From Sphingobacterium psychroaquaticum (GTDB taxonomy: Bacteria > Bacteroidota > Bacteroidia > Sphingobacteriales > Sphingobacteriaceae): DNA of 64,000 nucleotides. A model generated the notes under the pieces. It saw only the letters and a program-made list of their open reading frames with translations, was not told where the DNA came from and searched no databases. The stretch is taken from positions 626,672-690,671 of the forward strand of contig NZ_FXAU01000002.1 of NCBI RefSeq assembly GCF_900177625.1. The letters run 5' to 3'. This document shows positions 57,650 to 64,000 of the stretch, one piece after another. Position 1 is the first letter of the stretch; each line of letters opens with the position of its first letter. The position numbers and the translations under genes were made by a program.

Positions 57650-59986
57650 TTAAATTTTAATATTACTCAGTTTCCCGTTGACCAGTACCTTCACCGTTCC
57701 CTTATTCTTTCCCTTATTCTTTCCCTTGATCTTATAATCTATTACTTTTCCGTCTTTCCAACTAATATCTACCAAATAATTGCCACGAGCTTTCAAGCCT
57801 TTTACCTGACCTTCCTTCCAAAAACCTGGAAGAGCCGGCAACAGATGAATGTAGCCATCATGCGACTGAAGTAACATTTCAGCAATTCCAGCGGATCCTC
57901 CAAAATTACCGTCAATCTGGAAAGGAGGATGTGCACAAAATAAATTTGGATACGTCCCAGCACCGACACCTTTATAATCAGTTCCTTCCGCATAGGCTGG
58001 TTTGAGGAGTTGACGTAAAATCTCTAATGCATGATCTCCATCATGTAACCGTGCCCAGAAAAGAACTTTCCATGCGCGTGACCATCCTGTTCCCTCATCA
58101 CCACGTACCTCTAGCGTTTTTCGAGCAGCATCAGCCCATTCTTTTGTTGTAACAGGTGAAATGAAATTTGCTGGATACAATCCATACAAATGTGATACAT
58201 GTCTATGTTTTGGTTCCACTTCCTTATAATCTTCGAGCCACTCCATGACACGACCTGACTTACTGATCACCACTGCCGGCGGAACATCTTTTAGGTCGGT
58301 GCTTAGTGTTGCAGCAAAGGGATCTTTTAGTCCAAGTAGCTTATCTGCCTCGATAACGGCACCATACAACTCCCGTACGATCTGATTGTCGATCGTTGGT
58401 CCCATCACAACGGCTGTTGTCTTACCGTTATCCATCCGAAAAGCATTTTCCGGGGATACCGACGGCGAAGTAACCAGCCAACCGGTCTTAGGATCTTTCA
58501 CCAAGGTTGCTTTATAAAATTCCGCAGCACCTTTTAGAAGTGGATAAATCTCGCGTAAGTAATCCGTATCTCCGGTAAACAGATAGTGCTCCCATAAATG
58601 ATTGCATAACCAGCCGGATGCCGTACTAGCTCCCCAGGAAGCCTGCTCCCCAGGCGCTGAATATCCCCAAACATTGGTCATCATGTAGACCACCCAACCT
58701 GGTGCATTATAATACGCTTTGGCCGTCTTTTCTCCCGTCTTAGCAATACGTTTTATCATCTCGATAAAAGGCAGGTGATATTCCGATAGGTTACTTACTT
58801 CAACGCCCCAGTGATTCATCTGTGCATTGATATTCAAGTGGTAATCACCATTCCATGGTGTTTGTATCTGATGTGCCCATAATCCTTGCAAATTGGGCGG
58901 TAAAGCATTTGCTACTTTTGGTGCGGTACTAGCGATGCTTAAGTATCGCCCAAACTGATAATACAAGGATGACAAACCGTTATCATGCTGTGGATTAAGG
59001 TGAAAATCACGAATGCGTATATCGGTCGGAACATCTTGTCGAGATACGTCGTCTTTTAGTGATAACGATACCCGGCTCATAATCGGAGAATAAGCTGTAA
59101 GATGTCGTTCATAAGCGGTTGCGTATGTCAGTTGATTGGTGCTATTTATTTCATCTGACACAGTGCGAACGGGGTCATGCCCATAATAACTTGTTGAAGC
59201 GCCTACGTAGATCAAGACTTCATCTGCGTCCTTTACGATAAGTTCATTATCGTGCACCATACGTTTCCCTCCTTGGGCCACAATCCTAACCTGTCCCGCA
59301 AACTGAATCCCGTTTCCACCTTTTCCATCAGGAAGATAGCCGCTTACTTTTATCTCATTCTCCTCCACTTGAACCTGAGAAAGATTTTCATCGCGGTAAA
59401 AATGCAAGGCAAAAGAAATGGATTGTGCTTTACTCGCCGACAAGCGGATAACACCTACATTCCGGTCAAAAGATGTAAAATATTCCCGTCGATATGTTGT
59501 ACCATTTACAGCAAACGAGGTCGTTGCTAAAGCTTTATCCAGGTCCAAAGTACGCTTATAATCGACAATATCCCCATCACCAATTTGGTGTAAAAAATTT
59601 AGAAAACCAAAGTTCTGGAATGCACCGTATGGCACTTTAGCACCATTTCCATGACCAGAACCTTGCCCACTACATACAAAATTAAGGTTGACCAACCTTT
59701 CCGCTTCGTCATTCTTTCCCGCAAATAGCAGCTCTTGAATTTGCTGAACACTTTTGTAAGCATCGTAATTATTCGGGTCCTCTGGACTACCCGACCACAT
59801 GGAAATTTCATTCAATACAATAGCCTCGTCACGGACTCCACCGTTAGGCATCATCCCGACACGGCCATTACCTAAAGGTAATGTTTCTTCCCAACGGGTC
59901 GCTGGCTTATTATACCACATGAGTAAATCTTGCGCATTCAAATGTAGGGTGATCACAACGAGCACCAACGTACAAAAAAGTCTCAT
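57650..59986 (-). CDS. Secreted GH95 alpha-L-fucosidase
   Basis: The start at 59986 is chosen because it gives a signal peptide ([19 protein letters not shown]) right before the GH95 N-terminal domain ([11 protein letters not shown]). The 778-residue enzyme keeps the catalytic residues expected from Bifidobacterium AfcA: the N-x-N pair in [11 protein letters not shown], the acid Glu in [20 protein letters not shown] and the Asp of FQIDGNFGG. It removes alpha-1,2-linked fucose by inversion. It starts 4 bp after the GH29 gene stop and the two form an operon. Confidence 0.93.
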   Translation of the reverse strand: MRLFCTLVLVVITLHLNAQDLLMWYNKPATRWEETLPLGNGRVGMMPNGGVRDEAIVLNEISMWSGSPEDPNNYDAYKSVQQIQELLFAGKNDEAERLVNLNFVCSGQGSGHGNGAKVPYGAFQNFGFLNFLHQIGDGDIVDYKRTLDLDKALATTSFAVNGTTYRREYFTSFDRNVGVIRLSASKAQSISFALHFYRDENLSQVQVEENEIKVSGYLPDGKGGNGIQFAGQVRIVAQGGKRMVHDNELIVKDADEVLIYVGASTSYYGHDPVRTVSDEINSTNQLTYATAYERHLTAYSPIMSRVSLSLKDDVSRQDVPTDIRIRDFHLNPQHDNGLSSLYYQFGRYLSIASTAPKVANALPPNLQGLWAHQIQTPWNGDYHLNINAQMNHWGVEVSNLSEYHLPFIEMIKRIAKTGEKTAKAYYNAPGWVVYMMTNVWGYSAPGEQASWGASTASGWLCNHLWEHYLFTGDTDYLREIYPLLKGAAEFYKATLVKDPKTGWLVTSPSVSPENAFRMDNGKTTAVVMGPTIDNQIVRELYGAVIEADKLLGLKDPFAATLSTDLKDVPPAVVISKSGRVMEWLEDYKEVEPKHRHVSHLYGLYPANFISPVTTKEWADAARKTLEVRGDEGTGWSRAWKVLFWARLHDGDHALEILRQLLKPAYAEGTDYKGVGAGTYPNLFCAHPPFQIDGNFGGSAGIAEMLLQSHDGYIHLLPALPGFWKEGQVKGLKARGNYLVDISWKDGKVIDYKIKGKNKGKNKGTVKVLVNGKLSNIKI

Positions 59987-59990
59987 AGGA

Positions 59991-61874
59991 TTATTGATAT
60001 AGATTAAACTCCGCAACCGTAAATGTTGTTCCGATTGTTTCTTTCGGGACAAACTTAATATAACCTTCTTGAATTGGTGTCCCAAAGGAAACGAACTGCT
60101 CAATTGGGTTCGCTTGAATATTGGACAACTCTCCTTGTCTCAACGGCCTCCATTGGATATTATCAGAACTCACATAAATAACAAACTTTGTGACCATCCC
60201 CTCTTTTTGTCCATCCTGCCGCGGCAAGTAACCAATAGAAGAAACAGCCTTATTCAATTTAAAGACAAGGCCATCTTCCGATTTAGGTAAAGAAGCAAAT
60301 GTTTCCGATTTTCCATCTACAGCTTGATCAGCACCTGCTGTCACCAAATCAAATCCTGTTCTAGTTACTTTTACTTTAGCTTGCGCTTCTCTCTCAAATT
60401 TAAACGGCTCATCATATTCTTTAAAAAGCGCAAAATCACTTAATGCAGGCGCAACAGGGGCATATAATTTTAGTTTTAATTTACGTGCTGTAACGGGATG
60501 ATCTAATTTAATAAGTCTGTTTGCTCCAATACTCGTTGCTCGTGCCAATACCTGCCAGCGGCCGTTCTTGTGCTCCTCGACGACCACACTATCCAACCGT
60601 TGTCCTAACTTAATATTCTCACGCAAGCGAATGATGTCAAATGTCGTTTCTTCCTGAAGTTGAATTTCCAAGACGGGATTATGTACATTATCTTCTGAAG
60701 CATAATAGCTATAACGATCGGCATCCAAAAGATTTGATGCTGCAAATATTTTGGCTTTACCTCTTACATTAGAAGCAACAATCTTTGCGCCTCCAGCTAA
60801 GTTTTTCTTAAATGTTTGTTCCACTTTTTGTCCAAAAGCAGCTAGCGATTTCACATCATTTTCATGCAGATAACCATCCGGCATCGGTGCAAGACCCAGG
60901 TTCATATTAGCACCTCGTCCGACCGACTTTAAGTAGATATCAAATAACTGATTTGGCGTTTTCACTTGCTGATCTTGCTCGGGATGATAGAACCAACCTG
61001 GTCGCTGAGGAACGTCACATTCAGCCGGGATCCATTGCTCTCCTCCACGATCTCCTGTCGGTAAATTAGACTCATCTACCACACCCGGTACAGGTTTTTT
61101 ACCATCTTTGCTCTTCGGAGTTATTGTTGCCCAACTCGTCTCAGCAGCCGAACCATGCTCATTACCGACCCAACGCATATCAGGTCCTACATCAGAAAAA
61201 ATCATCGCCATAGGTTGGTGCTTCCGAACAATAGGCCAAGTCTTTCCAAACCAATCATAATAGGTTGTTCGGTCGATAATACGCTTTTCATTTCGCCCGC
61301 CATAATAACCATCACCACCGTTAGCACCATCATGCCATGACGTAAAAAGCTCCCCATATTGGGTCATCAATTCTGTAAGCTGTTCTCGGTAAGCATCAGC
61401 ATATGCGGGTGTGCCATATCGCGTATCATTCCGATCCCACGCCGAAAGATAAACCCCGAATTTCATCCCATGTGCATGCGTCGCATCCATAAATTCACGA
61501 ACCATATCCCCACGCCCCTCCTTGTACAAAGAGCTTGCAACGCTATAAGATGTCGTTTTCGTGGGCCATAAACAAAAGCCATCGTGGTGTTTTGCAACAG
61601 AGATCAATCCTTTAAAACCAGCAGAAGCAGCAGCCTTAGCTATTTGATCAGCATTAAAATTTCGTGGATTAAAAATATGTGGATCGGCATCACCATAACC
61701 CCATTCCTTATTTTGGAATGTGGTAGGGGTATAATGGATCAAACAGTACATTTCCATTTCGTGCCAACGAAGTTGCCGCTCAGAAGGTAAGACACCATAA
61801 GGCTTCGGTGGATTTTGTCCGAATAAAAACAAGGGCAAAACACCGCTCATCAAAAACAATTTGACTCTTTTCAT
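59991..61874 (-). CDS. Secreted GH29 alpha-L-fucosidase
   Basis: The start at 61874 ([11 protein letters not shown]) gives a signal peptide; an in-frame start 26 codons upstream adds a second hydrophobic stretch and is less likely. The 627-residue enzyme shows [33 protein letters not shown], and [14 protein letters not shown], whose Asp is the probable nucleophile. After the barrel lies a C-terminal domain ending like a discoidin module. It is a GH29 of a different subgroup from that at 15650 (HDGANGG against WFDGAHP). It is co-transcribed with the GH95 enzyme. Confidence 0.92.
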   Translation of the reverse strand: MKRVKLFLMSGVLPLFLFGQNPPKPYGVLPSERQLRWHEMEMYCLIHYTPTTFQNKEWGYGDADPHIFNPRNFNADQIAKAAASAGFKGLISVAKHHDGFCLWPTKTTSYSVASSLYKEGRGDMVREFMDATHAHGMKFGVYLSAWDRNDTRYGTPAYADAYREQLTELMTQYGELFTSWHDGANGGDGYYGGRNEKRIIDRTTYYDWFGKTWPIVRKHQPMAMIFSDVGPDMRWVGNEHGSAAETSWATITPKSKDGKKPVPGVVDESNLPTGDRGGEQWIPAECDVPQRPGWFYHPEQDQQVKTPNQLFDIYLKSVGRGANMNLGLAPMPDGYLHENDVKSLAAFGQKVEQTFKKNLAGGAKIVASNVRGKAKIFAASNLLDADRYSYYASEDNVHNPVLEIQLQEETTFDIIRLRENIKLGQRLDSVVVEEHKNGRWQVLARATSIGANRLIKLDHPVTARKLKLKLYAPVAPALSDFALFKEYDEPFKFEREAQAKVKVTRTGFDLVTAGADQAVDGKSETFASLPKSEDGLVFKLNKAVSSIGYLPRQDGQKEGMVTKFVIYVSSDNIQWRPLRQGELSNIQANPIEQFVSFGTPIQEGYIKFVPKETIGTTFTVAEFNLYQ

Positions 61875-62040
61875 GCTTAATAATAATAGATTCAGGTAGG
61901 TGAAAATAACAATAATAGATGGAATAAAATTAAAATATCGGAAAAGATACAAGGCTATTATCGAAAAGCGTTATACGCTATAGAACAATATGATATACAG
62001 GCTGTATCTTTTAAAGTTAGATTTGAGAAAATTAAACATT
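61875..62040. promoter_or_regulatory. Divergent region between the fucosidase operon and catalase
   Basis: This gap holds a perfect palindrome AGCGTTATACGCT (61967-61979, 5-bp arms, 3-bp centre) that may be an operator for either side. TAGATTTG at 62018-62025 matches the TAnnTTTG box for katA, 15 bp before the ATG at 62041, though no TTTG is found at the usual -33 distance. Confidence 0.4.
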
Positions 62041-63531
62041 ATGGGAGAAAACAATAAAAAAATCACGACATCTTCAGGCGCGCCAATGCCGCATTACGAG
62101 GATTCACTTTCTGCAGGACCACGTGGTCAATTGCTATTACAAGACTACTTTCTGCATGAAAAGCTTGCGCAGTTTAATCGGGAGCGCATACCGGAACGTA
62201 TTGTCCATGCAAAAGGTTCAGGCGCTTATGGAAAATTTACCGTCACTAATGACATCAGTAAGTACACCCGCGCCAAATTTTTAAACAAGGTAGGAAAAGA
62301 AACCAAAGTGTTTATGCGATTCTCCACTGTTGGTGGCGAGCGTGGCTCCGCGGATTCCGAGCGCGATCCAAGAGGTTTCGCCATGAAATTTTATACGGAA
62401 GATGGGAATTATGACCTTGTTGGTAACAACACACCGGTATTCTTTATTAAAGACCCTCGTAAATTTCCAGATTTTATACATACCCAAAAAAGGGATCCGT
62501 ATACAAACTGTAAGTTCCCGACAATGGTGTGGGACTTCTGGTCGCTAAATCCAGAATCATTACATCAAGTTACCATACTCATGTCCAATAGAGGAACACC
62601 ATATGGATTCAGACATATGCATGGTTATGGTAGCCATACTTTCTCCATGATTAACAAGGATAATGAACGTGTATATGTGAAATTCCATTTTCGCACGGAA
62701 CAAGGAATCCGAAACTTAACCGGTAAGGAAGCTATGGAGATGCGCGGGATTGACCCCGATTACGCACAACGTGATCTCTATACAACTATTGAGAAAGGTG
62801 ATTTCCCAAAATGGAAACTACATATTCAGGTTATGACCGAGGAGCAAACCAAAACATTTCGATGGAACCCATTTGATTTAACGAAAGTATGGTCACAAAA
62901 AGAATATCCTCTTATCGAAGTTGGGATTCTGGAACTCAATGAAAATCCAGCAAACTACTTTGCAGATGTCGAACAAGCGGCCTTCGCACCTGCCCATGTC
63001 GTAGACGGAATTAGTTTCTCGCCGGATAAAATGCTTCAAGGACGTATCTTATCGTACCCGGATGCACACCGCTACCGCTTAGGAACAAACTTCGAGCAAA
63101 TCCCTGTAAACCGTTGTCCTTTTATGGTGAACAATTATCACCGCGACGGATACATGCGCGTTGATGGCAATGGAGGATCCCTGCCGAATTACCATCCTAA
63201 CAGTTTCGATGGCTTCGTAGCCGACCAGAGCTATGTTGAACCACCGTTAAAACTAGATAGTCTGGTAGCAGATCATTATGATCGTAATAATAACGATGAT
63301 GACCACTTTACACAACCCGGCGATCTCTATCGATTATTGGATGCGAACGAAAAGGAGCATCTCGTAAATAATATTGTGGATAATATGTCAGGCGTCGATG
63401 GTCCGAAAAAGGACGAAATCATTATGCGTCAGCTATGTCACTGGTTCCGTGCCGATACAAATTTAGGTATGAGTGTCGCAAAGGGCTTGGGCTTATCCAT
63501 GGATAAGCTAAGTGAACACATGCCTAAGTAG
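62041..63531 (+). CDS. katA: Monofunctional haem catalase, clade 3 type
   Basis: The start at 62041 (MGENNKKITT) is chosen because upstream residues are unlike the family. The 496-residue small-subunit catalase has distal H56 in RIVHAKGSGAYG, N129 in DLVGNNTPVFF and the proximal haem Tyr in RILSYPDAHRYRLG. It degrades hydrogen peroxide in the cytoplasm. It is transcribed alone, divergently from the fucosidase operon. Confidence 0.96.
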   Translation: MGENNKKITTSSGAPMPHYEDSLSAGPRGQLLLQDYFLHEKLAQFNRERIPERIVHAKGSGAYGKFTVTNDISKYTRAKFLNKVGKETKVFMRFSTVGGERGSADSERDPRGFAMKFYTEDGNYDLVGNNTPVFFIKDPRKFPDFIHTQKRDPYTNCKFPTMVWDFWSLNPESLHQVTILMSNRGTPYGFRHMHGYGSHTFSMINKDNERVYVKFHFRTEQGIRNLTGKEAMEMRGIDPDYAQRDLYTTIEKGDFPKWKLHIQVMTEEQTKTFRWNPFDLTKVWSQKEYPLIEVGILELNENPANYFADVEQAAFAPAHVVDGISFSPDKMLQGRILSYPDAHRYRLGTNFEQIPVNRCPFMVNNYHRDGYMRVDGNGGSLPNYHPNSFDGFVADQSYVEPPLKLDSLVADHYDRNNNDDDHFTQPGDLYRLLDANEKEHLVNNIVDNMSGVDGPKKDEIIMRQLCHWFRADTNLGMSVAKGLGLSMDKLSEHMPK

Positions 63532-63540
63532 TTGGGAGTT

Positions 63541-63658
63541 TATAGTTGTTAGATCGTAGTTTATGGTTGGTTGTTTACAGACAATTCACTATAAACTACG
63601 AACTACTTTCCATAAACTAAAGCCTACGAACTACCCTCTATGATCTACAAACTATCAT
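63541..63658. repeat. Imperfect repeats after katA
   Basis: The spacer consists of variants of the unit ATAAACTACGAACTA and its complement (AGTTTATGGTTG, AGTTTATAGTTG), repeated about five times in both orientations. It can fold into imperfect hairpins and codes for nothing. It lies just beyond the end of the ribosomal RNA operon. Confidence 0.5.
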
Positions 63659-63664
63659 GTATTA

Positions 63665-63700
63665 ACAAAAAAGCCCCTCCAGTTTCCTGAAGGAGCTTTC
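63665..63700 (-). terminator. Terminator of the rRNA operon
   Basis: On the minus strand a GCTCCTTCAG arm pairs with CTGGAGGGGC (one mismatch) around a short loop and is followed by six T residues, just past the 5S gene. Confidence 0.8.
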
Positions 63701-63710
63701 GTATAAAATT

Positions 63711-63820
63711 AGGCGCCGACCTACTCTCCCACCTGTTACGGCAATACCATCGGCTCTGGCGGGCTTGACTTCTCTGTTCGGAATGGGAAGAGGTAGACAC
63801 CGCCGATATAGGCACCTGAA
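63711..63820 (-). rRNA. rrf: 5S ribosomal RNA
   Basis: Read on the minus strand the gene starts with TCAGGTGCCTATATCGGCGG, continues with the conserved CCATTCCGAACAGAGAAGTC block and ends in GGTAGTCGGCGCC-like 3' sequence that pairs with the 5' end. Ends are set by eye and may be off by a few bases. It is the last gene of an rRNA operon running leftward. Confidence 0.9.
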
Positions 63821-63924
63821 TATCTTTATGTGCTTGCTATAAAATTTAAACAAACAACTAAATAACATATCAGGAAGAAAGAAGGGAAACAAGTAAGAAA
63901 ACAACAGTGTTTCTATCGCTGTAG

Positions 63925-64000
63925 AAAGCTTCGGGCTATTAGTACTACTCGGCTTTGGTCTCTCAACCTTTACACCTATAGCCTATCAACGTTGTCATCT
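63925..64000 (-). rRNA. rrl: 23S ribosomal RNA, 3' end only
   Basis: Minus-strand sequence at the window edge contains AACGTTGATAGGCTATAGGT and CCGAGTAGTACTAATAGCCC, which are the conserved 3'-terminal region of 23S rRNA. Only about 75 bases lie in the window. The 23S-5S spacer (63821-63924) has no tRNA. Confidence 0.88.

Noticed and set aside
63662..63904. An 80-codon minus-strand reading frame across the 5S gene
   Set aside because: It lies on the 5S rRNA and its terminator; such frames are a known annotation artefact over rRNA.

Overview
The window looks like chromosomal DNA of a Bacteroidota member, most likely family Sphingobacteriaceae (Sphingobacterium-like). Reasons seen in the sequence: SusC/SusD pair, many Sec and lipoprotein signal peptides, TAnnTTTG-type promoter boxes, atpD-atpC standing apart from other ATP synthase genes, and several secreted fucosidases and a sulfatase. 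The genus is inference; the phylum is well supported.

Layout. 1-3.7 kb: the 3' part of a GH95-like glycosidase, a secreted sulfatase and a small lipoprotein (+). 3.8-8.7 kb: a periplasmic phosphodiesterase and an XRE-cupin regulator (-), divergent from a tight three-gene operon (+) of zinc-type alcohol dehydrogenase, OPA-type MFS transporter and a phosphonatase-like HAD enzyme; read together this is a candidate phosphonate-catabolism locus. 8.67-8.85 kb: a structured inverted-repeat element. 8.85-15.4 kb: a four-gene minus-strand operon of PSCyt/DUF1549/DUF1553 c-type cytochrome-like protein, Tat-exported DUF1501 lipoprotein, exported sugar isomerase-like TIM barrel and a membrane DUF2231/cytochrome/LRR protein. 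15.6-17.9 kb: a GH29 fucosidase with a possible tandem operator upstream. 18.2-20.8 kb: a coiled-coil membrane protein and atpDC.

21.2-35.5 kb: an almost uninterrupted branched-chain amino acid supercluster (ilvE-ilvD-ilvB-ilvN-dinB-like-ilvC-leuC-leuD-ABC ATPase-leuB-leuA-ilvA), which includes two genes with no obvious pathway role. 35.5-37.9 kb: a convergent S9 (glutamyl endopeptidase type) peptidase. 38.3-42.1 kb: a class Ib ribonucleotide reductase operon (redoxin-nrdI-nrdE-nrdF). 42.4-50.3 kb, minus strand: SusD, SusC, GMC oxidoreductase, its small subunit-3-like partner, and a HAD phosphatase. 50.6-56.0 kb, plus strand: a small winged-helix-like protein, an orphan ECF sigma factor, FAH-family hydrolase, M23 peptidase, Bcp peroxiredoxin and glycyl-tRNA synthetase. 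56.1-61.9 kb, minus strand: a fimbrillin-associated-type lipoprotein and a GH29-GH95 fucosidase operon. 62.0-63.5 kb: catalase. The end carries a 5S rRNA and the 3' end of a 23S rRNA on the minus strand.

Biologically, fucose-containing glycan breakdown appears at three separate places, next to two less understood oxidoreductase-type loci (the PSCyt/DUF1501 operon and the GMC pair). The best candidates for something not fully described are the phosphonatase-like operon and the four-gene cytochrome operon. No CRISPR array, prophage, complete insertion sequence or tRNA gene was recognised.
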